Positions 13,187 to 24,124 of a stretch of 64,000 bases of DNA are shown in pieces; the first letter of the stretch is position 1; each line of letters begins with the position of its first letter. Below the pieces are notes generated by a model. That model saw only the letters and a list, made by a program, of their open reading frames with translations. It was not told where the DNA came from and made no database searches. Origin of the DNA: Callorhinus ursinus (Eukaryota; Chordata; Mammalia; Carnivora; Otariidae); contig NW_020312788.1 of NCBI RefSeq assembly GCF_003265705.1, positions 8,877,468 to 8,941,467 on the forward strand. Direction: 5' to 3'. Position numbers and translations under genes: made by a program.

Positions 13187-14302
13187 CTAGAAGGGGGAAA
13201 AGAACAGTGGCAATAAGGGCATTTAACAGCTGGCCACCATTTTAAATAGATGGAAATAAGTCTAATTCAGGACGTGAAAGTAAATAAGCTTCACATCCCA
13301 TGACTATCTAAATTCAAGACTGTCTAAAATGAACATCTAAGGGGACAAAACTAAAAGGGGTTTCTCAGTGTTTAAAACAGAGCATCATTTTTTAGAAATT
13401 TTACTGAACATATTACACAAATCTTTTATTTTTCCTTTATTTCCATGGAGAGATAAAAATGGCAAACTGAATCGAATCAGCCACTTCTACCTCTCCCAGC
13501 AGACTCCGAATGTGATGTTGGGAGAAGTATAAATACAGTGGAGAAATAGAAAGGGGCTAAGGGCCAAAAGTATGTGACACTTACTTGCAAAATTTAAACA
13601 AAATCTTTTCAAACACCAAAACTGGTCCCGTACTGCCTAATATGGTAAGAGGCTGTCCACCAAAGAGAGAATAGGCTATCCCGGTCATAGATGCTCCAAA
13701 GAGAGATTCGATTGCACTCTGTGTGGAGATACAAATAAGTCCATTATCTAAGCTGTACAGGCAACCATTATAACTAGGGAGAAAATATTTAAAATACATG
13801 AGTATATTCTTTCTCCTTTGCTCTGAAAAGCCTAGCGACCTTGGGCAGGATGTGGGGTAGGAGGATAAGAAAAGGGACAAGCAGTCAGCAGAATATGACT
13901 GGTACCCAGTGGGGATACGTCCTCTCCACATTCCTTATCTTGCTTTTTTTTCTCCTACTAACAATTTACATGTGTTCATGGTAAGTGTCAGGACAGAAGC
14001 ATGGCCTATATAAATAGGAAATGCGCTCCTTGTGAGGCGAGAACCAGAGCGAAAAGCTAGCCAAGGACTGGGGGTCAGGAATGAGACCAGAACCGTGTAT
14101 GAGACTGAGAGCTAACTTCTGAGGTATTCCACTCCCAGATTACCAGTTCTACCTGCCATCCAGGAAACTCATATGAAGTGTACCGGTTACGACCACACAT
14201 CAAATCTCTCCTCATGACGGAATCCAAAAGCTAATGGACAATTATCTATGAATCTTAAACACTGATTGAGCTTTAGAAATCCAAGGAGAGCATAATACAT
14301 AC
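13187..14302 (-). other. SLC4A10: Two short SLC4A10 introns (13187-13584 and 13719-14302)
   Basis: Compact introns between the TM1, TM2-TM3 and TM4-TM5 exons, both GT-AG. At 13493-13560 the plus strand contains 'ctcccagcagactccgaatgtgatgttgggag', which resembles the coding segment just right of 14303 ('tctcccagcagtcctccaaacgtgataac'). This suggests an old partial exon duplication (see findings). No interspersed repeat is obvious in either. Confidence 0.75.
13585..13718 (-). CDS. SLC4A10: SLC4A10 internal exon, TM2 and TM3 substrate region
   Basis: A 134-base exon from a ctccacacag acceptor to a TGCAA|gtaagt donor. It reads SAIESLFGASMTGIAYSLFG, GQPLTILGSTGPVLVFEKIL and FKFC, plus two bases of a Lys codon. 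Residues about 5-20 form TM2. GQPLTILGSTGP is the conserved half-helix of TM3, which with TM10 forms the anion/carbonate and cation site in SLC4 structures. The next residues (VLVFEKILFKFC) continue into the loop towards TM4. All the small residues expected in this motif are present. The exon lies about 0.6 kb downstream of the TM1 exon in the transcript. Confidence 0.96.
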
Positions 14303-14477
14303 TATACGACCTTCAGTTGCTTCTCCCAGCAGTCCTCCAAACGTGATAACAGGAGACATACACGCGCAGTAGAGAAACAGAAAAGATGCTAAGCACTGCA
14401 GGCTGAAAGCATCTCTGAAGTCACTCCAGAAGTATGGAGCTTTTCTTTTGATATCTAAAATAAGTCCCCCAAAAATC
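14303..14477 (-). CDS. SLC4A10: SLC4A10 internal exon, amphipathic lead-in and TM1
   Basis: A 175-base exon with a ctatcttag acceptor and a CGTATA|gtatgt donor, ending in phase 0. After the base that completes Arg it reads [40 protein letters not shown] and [18 protein letters not shown] (58 residues). The [14 protein letters not shown] part is the conserved cytoplasmic run-up to the membrane. Residues about 25-46 of the exon ([20 protein letters not shown]) form TM1, and [11 protein letters not shown] follows as the conserved start of the TM1-TM2 turn. This marks the beginning of the 14-span UraA-like membrane domain of the SLC4 family. Confidence 0.96.
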
Positions 14478-17400
14478 CTAAGATAGGGGGGAGAAACACA
14501 AGAGTGAAATCCAAATATAAAAAAAAACCCACACAAATCAAAACCCTCATTTACTCTGTTGCCAGGTCACAGTATACGTTTTCCATCAGCAGAGATGAGA
14601 CCCATTTTAACCTGCTACATTGTATTATCGTGATCTACAGAGGTGGCTTTGCACCACTATGTTACTTCAAGTCCTAACCAAATATTGGGCCAGCAACCAA
14701 AAAACCCCAGGTTCTCTTAAACAAGGTTCAGAGAAGTTCCTCCAACAAAATTCAAGTAATGAGATTTAAGGATTACTCTAATCTCCGTGCCATTTCTGTA
14801 TCCATCAATTCCTCCTAAACTCGGGTCTACTACCCTCAATCACTGGCAGTATTTCCCAATTGTTTACATTTCATTTAGGTGGCAGAAAGTGAAGGTTGGG
14901 AGGGTAACTGGCTTTCGTATTCTACAATAGTGAGCATTACCCTGGAGAGAAGATGGAGTGTGTAACCACGGCTCCAGTTACCTACTTTCTCTCTTTCTCT
15001 GCCAAAATGTTCCTCACCATGTATTGTTTCCAGGCATCTAAATGGCCTTATGGACGACAGGAATATCTAGTAAAGACAGATTGCTTCCATAATTGTTTCC
15101 ATTTTTAGGAAATTAGGAAGGGGACCTTAAAATAACCAACCTAGAGGGCGCCTGGGTGGCTTAGTCAGTTAAGCGTCTGCCTTCACCTCAGGTCATGATC
15201 CTGGAGTCCCAGGATCGAGTCCCGCATCAGACTCCCTGCTCAGTGGGGAGTCTGCTTCTCCTTCTGACCCTCCCCCCCTCTCATGCTCTCTATCATTCTC
15301 TCTCTCTCTCAATAAATAAAAAAATCTTTTAAAAAATTTAATTAAAATAACCAACCTAGAAAAATGTAATTTTGATCCACTTTTATCTAGACATATCCCA
15401 ACATCTATCATTCATAAGACAATAGTGACCTTCCTTGCTATAAATTCACTTATTCTAAATGTATCCAAAAACCACATTGAAACACTTGAAAGAGGAGGGG
15501 CAGATGGCATTAAATTGTGAAATGCTCCCTAAAATTTAAGAACCAAAATGTTTTCAATCGACTAGGAACAAGAGTATTAATGAACAAGTATTCTCATTCT
15601 TTGAACATTTAATAATAATATGTGGATTTAACATTTGGCTACTAAGAGCTCTTTGTGCTCCATGGAATAAAGATGTCATATTAAAATGAATAAGACCATG
15701 ATTAAGTTCCTACGGGAAGGTTAAAAAAACACATTGTGTTCCAATATACTGCCAGTATGCTGAATATATTTGGATTATGCAAAAATATTGTTTTGTTACT
15801 TATTTTCTAGAGAGATATATTCACTGGCAATCTAAGAATCACCTCAAAAATTATTGTTCTCTTGAGAAACAAATTCTGGTTTGCCTTGAAAAATGTATAT
15901 CTTCAGGATAACTGAAAATTTTGACTATCATTTTTAATTGCCCTGATCTGACTGACATAGACACAATAGTAACATGTTAGTAACTATCTTACTATTATGT
16001 AAGTGATAGAATCACTATGTTTTTCTAGTGATTGCTTCCATCAGGGAGATAGGAGTAGGAGAAACTGAGTGGGATGAAATTCTAACTGAAAAAAAGACAT
16101 TTAAATCCAAAGAAGCTTACAGTGAACCTGTGAAACTCACACACACAGAGATCACCTTAGTTTCCCCTACCTATGTTTGTTAAACATATGCATTGTTTTT
16201 ATTTAGGGAGGATCATTTCTGAATGATGTGTTAACTTATCAAAGTCACAATTCAAAATAGATTTAATCTACTATTTATTCATTCATTTATAATTTATACC
16301 CCACCTAATCCCCAAAATATTTTGAGATGGTTATGAACTGTTACTTAGTGGTTAATATTTATAGGTTTGATAGTATTTCCTATTAGACCGTTGTTTTCTA
16401 ATTAATCACTTATTAGGGCATACATTAGTCTAAATAGCTATTATATTACTGTGTAATGAACGTGCTTTTAGCAGCAAAAATCTAAATCCGGAAGTGGGAG
16501 GTCATTGCAGAGAACAGTGCAAGGGCAGCCCAGATGTACACCAGCAACTCCAGGAGAGCAGATGAGTAATGGATACTTCAAGTCATGTCAGCAACAGAAT
16601 CTGTGGAAGAACTCTGGAGAAGCGAAGATACCGGATATTGGTGACCTGGGAGGATTTAGGAAGCAGTAAGGAAAAGTGAACTTCGAAAAAAATCTAAGCT
16701 ATGTGGCATGTTACACCTGAGAGAGAGAGAGAGAAAGAGAGAAAAAAAAAAGAACCACCAAAAATAAAAAGACAGCATTTGAAAATATGAAAGCAAACAG
16801 AAGGAGTAACCGCACTTCTAGTAAAGGGAAAAGGAAAAAATTGTTTGAATCATCTCAAATTATGTGTGGAGCCCGAGGAAGACGTTCAAGGACATTTCCT
16901 CAGAGACAAAACATAGATAAAGGGAAAGAACAGAGAATTAAAATGCACAGAGTTGTCAGAAACCAGAAAGTCGGCTTAGAGGACACAGTGAAAGCAGTCC
17001 CGGAAATGGCCTTGAGAGGAAGGGAGTACCAATCCTGCAAAGCCTTTGCCATTGCCTTCAATTATAATGGAGGCTGTGTGCGCACATATTCCCTGAAGAC
17101 AGACCCTCCCAAGGCTTTCTGATTTTCTGCTCACACATTGCTTGGAGAGAGACAAGCTGTCAAAAAACGATAAAGAACCATTTTAAGAAATAAATTGAAG
17201 CTTTCATCTCTTCAAAGATGTGTGATTAGAAAAATAAATCATACAGCTCTTTCAAATTACAACCATAAAAATAAAAAATACTATTATATACATCCTACTT
17301 GCATGTAATGAGATAGGGTCTATAAGACTGAGTTCTTGATATTTATTTCTATTTCCACATTGAACTTGAAGCTTTCAACAGGCTCTTTTAGAAGGGGCAA

Positions 17401-17724
17401 CTGACAGTTTTCTTATTCATTCTAAGAATCTGTGAATGCATTTTATGCACAGCAAAATGAAAGACTAGGTAAGATAAAATGGAATGATGTATCTGGCTTA
17501 ATAGTAACAAAAATCATTAGCAAATACTGGGAAATCAAATTAATTGGCATTAAATAGGTATTCAGGTACTAGGTATTCAAATAAATAAATAGGTATTCAA
17601 ACAAATTGGTATTCACTAAGTACTCAAAGTCTAAAAAAAATTACATCTCAAAACAGCAATTCCTGACACAAAGAGCGGTGTCTCATTTGGTCTTTGAAGT
17701 CCTATACAAGTGCTTTTCACTGAC
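14478..17724 (-). other. SLC4A10: SLC4A10 intron, 3.2 kb
   Basis: GT-AG intron holding one plus-strand CAN SINE (15146-15341), a GAGA microsatellite (about 16717-16741) and a moderately GC-richer, purine-rich block at about 16480-17130 that contains a 111-codon open frame (16787-17122, plus strand) with no recognisable protein. The remainder is AT-rich and unremarkable. Confidence 0.7.
15146..15341 (+). repeat. CAN SINE with 19-bp target duplication
   Basis: Head GGGCGCCTGGGTGGCTTAG, pol III B-box-like GGATCGAGTCCC, CT-rich tract and A-rich tail. The flanking TTAAAATAACCAACCTAGA is perfect at 15127-15145 and 15342-15360, so the insertion is relatively recent. Confidence 0.93.
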
Positions 17725-17825
17725 CTTCCAGTTCGCTGGAGTTCGGGTCCACTATGTCCTCCGTGGGGCTCTGCTTCCCCATGAGCTGCTGTTCCATTCG
17801 GTACAGCAGGAATCTTCCTCTTCTC
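17725..17825 (-). CDS. SLC4A10: SLC4A10 internal exon, linker before membrane domain
   Basis: A 101-base exon with an acceptor ending cctgcag and a donor GGAAG|gtcagt. It reads EKRKIPAVPNGTAAHGEAEP, then HGGHSGPELQRTG, plus two bases of an Arg codon. This Gly/His/Pro-rich stretch joins the cytoplasmic domain to the first membrane helix. Sequences of this kind vary most between SLC4A7, A8 and A10, and this version matches what I know of SLC4A10. A T-run separated by single other bases lies just upstream of the acceptor on the coding strand. No structured motif is visible. Because 101 is not a multiple of three, skipping would break the frame. Confidence 0.93.
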
Positions 17826-17904
17826 CTGCAGGAAGTTTTTTGTTTTTGTTTTTTAATTTCAGGTGCTAGTTGTAAATAACAAAAACAGATTTTTTTCCCT
17901 TGAG

Positions 17905-18075
17905 GCAATATGCAGAGTGGCTAAGAACCCAGGCTCTGTTACTTATTTGCTTGCATGACTTCTAGCAAGTTATCTAAGCCTCCTAAAGCTTCAGTTCCCT
18001 CCTCCATTTACCAGTAGTAATGACATCTGTCAGTGTGATTGAGAAAATTAAATGACGTGATGGGCATTTGTTCAT
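17905..18075 (+). repeat. MIR immediately beside an SLC4A10 exon
   Basis: 'gagtggctaagaacccaggctctg…gcaagttatctaagcctcctaaagcttcagttccctcctcc' matches MIR order. It begins about 80 bases upstream (transcript sense) of the 17725-17825 exon acceptor. Confidence 0.75.
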
Positions 18076-19339
18076 TCTTTCAACTAATCTTTATTGAGTG
18101 CCTCGTGTGCCATGCATTGTTATGGATGTTAGAGAGGCAAAAATGAGCAAGAAAAAGCATTCTTACTGGAGACAAACAACAAATCTCTAACGTCAAGTAG
18201 AGATAGAGCTATGAAGATAAATGAAAGAAAGGAAGGGGACAGAGAGATGAGGGCTGGGTAGGTTGGAGTGAAGAGGTACTAAGTATGGTGGCGTTATATG
18301 CCTGGCATAGTTCAACTGTTCAATAAACTTCAACTATTACCATTAGCTATTTTTGAGGGTAGTTCCCTCTTTTATTCTGGCTGGTATCTTCCTACCCATG
18401 GAATGATTTACAATATGGTTTTTTCTGACTCACAGAGATTCAAAAGATTTTTACAAAAGGAGACTTCAGTTGAGCCATTGAAAAATTAGCTGAGGCTTAT
18501 GTAAGTGCGGTCTTATTCACAAGTCTTTTCCACCCACGTTTTTTAGTGACAGAGATTTTTAAAAATCAGAAAATCCTACCTATCAGTTATCTTAGAGCAT
18601 GCCAGTGTGTTCAAAAGGTCTTAAAAGGATCATAAAAATTTTTAAAGTGGTGCAATTAAAATTTTTACTTGACTGCCATTCCAAAATAGTGTAAAATCAT
18701 TATCAAATGTTCTTATGTACAATGGGACATTTAGCTAAAACGGCACAGGTTTAAAACATGAGAAAAATAGGCTTTGAAATGCACAAAATATGGAAAAGTT
18801 CATTGTTTAATGTTTTTACAACTTTCCAGGTATATGAATAGGTACATTGAACTGAAGTTCAAAGATAAAAGAGAGGATGCCTGTCAACTGATGGAGCACC
18901 TGCCTTTACATATAAATAATTATTATCTGTTGTAAAGGGCTTTAAGAGTGGCCTCAGTACCTTCAATACCCAACAGTCACCCAGGAAACACTTCTTAGCT
19001 TCCACAAATCTCAGAAAGCAAGTGATATTATTTGGTCTTCTGGGTCATTATCCCTTACTGGCTGTGTTAACTCATGATCTTACGATGGAAAAAGCTATAC
19101 TTAGATAAGGCAAATGATAAACCATGAAAGATATTAGCCATTCTAAAGCACCTGTTTCATCAAGGAGTGTTCATCTTATAGTAAGAGGGAAAGGTGTGTG
19201 AAAAGAGATGTGTGAACAGTACTGACGAATATTCTGAGGAAAATATAGGAAATATTTTTTGTTCAGAAACACAGGTATTTTGATATTTTAAAACAAATCA
19301 ATGAGTGAGTATGTACTTGACTACTCAAATTATACAATT

Positions 19340-20340
19340 TATTTAGTCAATCAACAAATACTTATTGAGAGCCAATTTGTCTCAGGTTCTTGGCCCCACC
19401 ACTAATACACCAGTGGACAAATCAGGTCTGTGGAGCTCACATTCTAATGGGGAATGCCAACAATAAAAAAATAAACACGTAAGTAAATTAATTCTATGGT
19501 ATGTTAGAAAGATTAAAACTATGTAAAAATAAAAACTTATAGTAGAGTAAGGTGTGGTCTGAGGTGTGGGCCGGGTGGGCAGGGAGGAAAGAGTGGCAAT
19601 TATAAACAGAACCATCAGGTAGGATCAGTGAGAAAGTGTCATTTGAGAAAAATCTGAGGGAGTCAAGGGACTAAGCCTTGAGAATAACTGGGGGATATCC
19701 AGATAGGAAAGAAGAGCCAATGGGACAGTGTCAAGGCAGGAGTATGGCTATAGGGTCTGAAGAACAAGGAACAAAGAAGCCAAGGGGGCGCCTGGGTGGC
19801 TCAGTTGGTTGAGCGGCTGCCTTCGGCTCGGGTCATAATCCTGGAGGCCCGGGATCGAGTCCCACATCGGGCTCCCTGCTCGGCGGGGAGTCTGCTTCTC
19901 CCTCTGACCCTCTTCCCTCTCGTGCTCTCTCTCTCTCATTCTCTCTCTCTCAAATAAATAAATAAAATCTTTAAAAAAAAAAAAAAAGGAACAAAGAAGC
20001 CAAATAGTTGGAGAGGAGCGAGCAAGGCAGAAAGTGGTAGTTTACTTTGAAGAGGTAAAGGGACGTCAGAGTAGGTTTAGTAAACCATTGTAAGTATTTG
20101 GATTAATTCTCAGTGAAATGAGTTAGTGTTGTAGGGTTTTGAGGAAAGGAGTAGCATGACCTCATTTGGAGTCACTCTGGCTGCTGTATTGAGAACACAG
20201 GGGCCAAGGACAGCAACAAGGAGACCAGTTAAAAAACTATTTCAATAATCCAGGAGAAAAATGATGGTAGCTTGAACTAGAAGGGTGGCAGTGGCATCAA
20301 CAAGAAGTGGTGTAATTCTGTATAAATATTAAAGGCGAAA
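19340..20340 (+). repeat. Ancient composite interspersed repeat, family not named
   Basis: Begins 'tcaatcaacaaatacttattgagag', has 'gctcacattctaatgggg' near 19436, and ends with 'cactctggctgctgtattgagaaca' and 'caataatccagg'. The same ordered landmarks recur at 29530-30240, so this is one repeat family. I know the motif set as a widespread mammalian repeat but cannot assign the class safely. The SINE at 19784-19985 interrupts it. Confidence 0.6.
19784..19985 (+). repeat. CAN SINE inside an older repeat
   Basis: Full-length young-looking SINE (GGGGGCGCCTGGGTGGCTCA head, GGCTCGGGTCATAATCC body, A-rich tail). The duplication AAGGAACAAAGAAGCCAA is perfect at 19766-19783 and 19986-20003. It splits the composite repeat at about 19340-20340. 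Confidence 0.93.
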
Positions 20341-21894
20341 CCAAGAGTATTTCCTGGCAGAATGGAAATCTAAGAATAAATTAAAAATTAGTAATTTGGG
20401 CTTGATCAACAGTAAGATTGGAATTAGGACCTAACAAAAAAGAGAGTGCAGATAGAAGAGACTTTTCAAAAAGATCAGTTTCTTGTACACTTCAGGAAGC
20501 ATCATATTGCCTTTTCTAACATAAATGCAAAGATGCAGACAGGAACAGAAATGAGACAATCTACAATTCAGTTCAAACTTTGGACACGTCAAGGTTTAGA
20601 TATCTATAAGACATCCAAGTGAAGACATGGGACAGGCATTTGGATAAATAACTCTCAAGTTCAAAGTAAACAATAAATTTGGGAGAGGATTTAAAGCTAT
20701 AATATTGGATGATATTATCAGGAGAATGAGTGTAGGTAGAGAAGAGAAGATGACTACAGACTGAGCCTGCATCATTTCAAAATATAGAAAGAAGAAACTG
20801 GCATAGGAGTCTGAGAAGGAGTAACCAGTGACCTAGGAGGAAAATCAAGAATGTGATGTTTTGGGAGCTAAGCAAAGAGAGCATATCAGGGAAAGGGAAG
20901 TCATCAATTCTGTCAAATGCTGTTCACTGACAGGCTAAATGAAATTCAGACTGAGAGTTGACTATGTGATTGAGCATTGTGGAGATCTTTGGTGACCTTC
21001 ATGTAAGTAATTTTAGTGACGTGATGGGGACAAAAGCCTTATTGGAGAAAGCTTAAGAGAGACTTGGAGGAGAGGAACTGGAGCAGGTAGTACAGAGAAC
21101 TCCTGTGCCATTTGGTTGCAGAGGGGGAAAAAAAAGGAATGGGTGAGTAGCTGATAGTGGTAGCAGTAAAGAGAGTTCTTTTTTTTTTTAAGATTTGCAA
21201 ATTAATAAGGTTGCATGCTAGTGAAAACAAAAGAATTGATAAAGGAGAGAAAGAGGAGAATTGGTGGTGTAATGTCTTTGAATAGGTTTGAAGAGATGGG
21301 ATCTAGTGCAAAGGTAGAATGCTAACTTCAGATAATTCGTCAATAGTAATATATGGGAAGGCAGATTATGTGGGTGCAGGTGCCGGTAGGCAGATAGGCA
21401 CGGTAGTGGGAGTCTATGGAAGTTCTCTTTGATCATTTCAAATTTCTCAGTGAAGTGGGAAGCAAGTCAAATCTGAAAGTGAGGGTCAGGAAGGATGTGC
21501 TGAAGATTTGAGGACAGAAAACGGGTCTGAAATAGTCATCTAGAGAGAATTATTGGCCTAGGGGAGTATAGTATGATGAACTTGCAACATTAAGGACCCA
21601 CTTGAAGTATGTGGTCATGAATTAATGAAATCGGTCAGTGTAGTTACGTTTTCCTTCAGCTACTCTCAGCTGTATCAATGCAGGTACAGATTAAAGAGCT
21701 GGATTCACACAAGGTTGTGGTTTCAACAAGCAAGTAAATGGTATGAGAGAAAAGCAAAGAAGTTTGGGGTATACAGAAGGGAGAGATTATAATGCCTGAC
21801 ATAAAGTTCTGATGAATATTTTCAAGGTTATCCTTTGAGGTGACTAGTTATTCTCTTAACTGAGAGGAAAAAGTGCTTAAAGATCTGTGATTTA

Positions 21895-22056
21895 TGGGGT
21901 GCCTGGGTCCCTCAGTCAGTTAAGCACCTGACTCTTGATTTTGGCTCAGGTCATGATCTCAGGGTTGTGAGATCAAGCCCCACATCTCCCTTTCCCTCTG
22001 CCCCGGCCCTCACTCATGTGTGTGCTCTCTCTCAAAAAAAAAAAAAAAAAAAAAAA
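21895..22056 (+). repeat. CAN SINE, shorter body, long pure A tail
   Basis: Head GGGGTGCCTGGGTCCCTCAG, body 'gattttggctcaggtcatga', ending in a run of about 23 A. The short duplication ATCTGTGATT is at 21883-21892 and 22057-22066. Confidence 0.88.
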
Positions 22057-22661
22057 ATCTGTGATTCACACATTTCAAAAGAACATAAAAACCATGGAAA
22101 TTATCCCATGGGGGGAAAATAGTATTTGAATGAGTATGAAGTCAGAGTATTTAATATCTTTTAATTTATCTTGCTTCATTTAATGAAAGAAACCATAGTT
22201 CACAGTATCTGTTATTCAATTACAACACACATTTAAGAAATACTAATGTTGTAAAGAAGCATAGCAGAACCCAAATGCCTTGATTCCTAATTCAATGTTC
22301 TTTCTACTACTCCCTCTTAATACTCAGAATCCAATAATTAATCCTGATTTTAAAGAGTCCCATAAAAATAACTTTAAAAATAGAGTTTCCAGGCCTCAAC
22401 TTGCTTCAAAAATATCATTCCTCAAAGGCAAGATGTTTTAAAAAATGCTTGACTTCAGTTTTAATGTTTAAAAAACTAAATGGTGTTAACAAGTGACTTT
22501 TAAAGTCTCACTCTCAATGTATTAATATTTTTTACAAGAGAAATTAGAAAATATTTTAATTGAAGGAAAATGAAAACACAAATATATCAAAATTAGGGGG
22601 ATGCAAATGAGTATCACCGTTCCCTTGCTCGCTCTCTGTCTCTCTTCCAAAACAGTCTGTA

Positions 22662-23181
22662 TTTTATTTTATTTATTTTTTTCTTTAAAATTTTTTATTG
22701 TTATGTTAATCACCATACATCATTAGTTTTTGATGTAGTGTTCCATGATTCATTGTTTGTGCATAACACCCAGTGCTCCACACAGAACGTGCCCTCTTTA
22801 ATACCCATCACCAGGCTAACCCATCCCCCCACCCCCCTCCCCTCTAGAACCCTCAGTTTGTTTTTCAGAGTCCATCGTCTCTCATGGTTCGTCTCCCCCT
22901 CCGATTTACCCCCCTTCATTTTTCTCCTCCTGCTATCTTCTTCTTTTTTTTTCTTAACATATATTGCATTATTTGTTTCAGAAGTACAGATCTGTGATTC
23001 AACAGTATTGCACAATTCACAGCGCTCACCACAGCACATACCCTCCCCAATGTCTATCACCCAGCCACCCCATCCCTCCCACCCCCTACTACTCCAGCAA
23101 CCCTCAGTTTGTTTCCTGAGATTAAGAATTCCTCATATCAGTGAGGTCATATGATACATGTCTTTCTCTGATTAATTTCTT
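22662..23181 (-). mobile_element. 5'-truncated carnivore LINE-1, 3' end
   Basis: Left end is a T-rich tail, then 'ttattgttatgttaatcacc', 'tgatgtagtgttccatgatt' and, further on, 'gtacagatctgtgattcaac'. These are the antisense of the carnivore L1 3'UTR and the end of ORF2. About 500 bases. The minus-strand frame at 22710-23060 is L1 3'UTR translation, not a gene. Confidence 0.9.
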
Positions 23182-24027
23182 TCTTATTACTTCAAGAAGC
23201 ATTATATTGCCTTTTCTAATATTGTAAGTGCAAAGATGTTTACAAGTACAAAAATAAGTCAATCATTACCTAAAATTACTCTTTAAACAACTTCTTTTAT
23301 TTTAGTAGTTTGAAATCAACTGAAATTATGTGGCTGTAGGTATAGAATCAGAAAATTGTCACTGTTGAGAAAAGGAAATCAAATAATCTTTAATAATTAT
23401 GAAATGACCAGAATTTTTTCTTCTTTCTTTCTATATTTCTTAAATTGATAGTGAGATTAAGCTGACCTTTTTAAATACTCATGGCTGAGTGGTACACTGT
23501 TCATTTGCCCACCTCTGGCTAACCAGGAAAACTTCTATGTCCAGGGCTGAGTCAACTAAAGCAGTAGAGTCTGACAGGTTGTACTCCACAGGGACAAGAA
23601 CCCAAGACAAGGCTGAGTAGATGACAACTGGGAGGGTTTCAGGAGGCATATTCAGTAGGAACAGAGGTGGCCATATGAGTGGGCTTAACAAACATTTGGC
23701 CACCAATCTCAACAAAGTCAGGCCTGCAATTAAAAAATGTGACACCAAATAATAGCAACAATCTTTCTTTTTACCTTTCTGGATTATATAATGAGTGAAA
23801 TGCACACTGGATTTTTATAGGCAAAATTTTTATAATTTTTGTACCATATGTCCACACAAAGTTAATACATAAGATTATAATTTAAAAATTATTCCTGATC
23901 ATAAATATGATTAGCAGTAATGGGGAATTTTCTATATAATATGATTAAGCCGGCCATTGAATTTTCTCTTTTTTTTAATGTAGTCATTGTTTTATTTTTA
24001 AAAATATTGATCCACCTGGATCCACCT

Positions 24028-24065
24028 GCACTAAATTGGAACTTGTAAATGTTCCAATTTAGTGC
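24028..24065. repeat. Perfect 15-bp inverted repeat (hairpin)
   Basis: GCACTAAATTGGAAC (24028-24042), 8-base spacer TTGTAAAT, GTTCCAATTTAGTGC (24051-24065). Directly before it is a perfect 10-base tandem GATCCACCTG x2 (24009-24028). Confidence 0.9.
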
Positions 24066-24124
24066 GAGGCAAAATTAAATAAATCTTGACATTAATTAGG
24101 TAAACAATACATACATACCGAAAA

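Noticed and set aside
13581..13931. 116-codon minus-strand frame as a single coding unit
   Set aside because: Only 13585-13718 is coding; the upstream part reads through the intron and is cut off by the ctccacacag acceptor.
15146..15341. Possible tRNA gene from the A-box/B-box-like motifs in the SINE heads
   Set aside because: These belong to tRNA-derived CAN SINEs with A tails and target duplications; no complete cloverleaf.
22738..23154. 138-codon plus-strand open frame
   Set aside because: It is the antisense of an L1 3'UTR; the same text recurs at 58300-58560 and in reverse at 30600-30860.
23479..23805. 108-codon minus-strand open frame with hydrophobic stretches
   Set aside because: Not recognised as any protein, no splice borders and no neighbouring exons; probably decayed repeat or chance.
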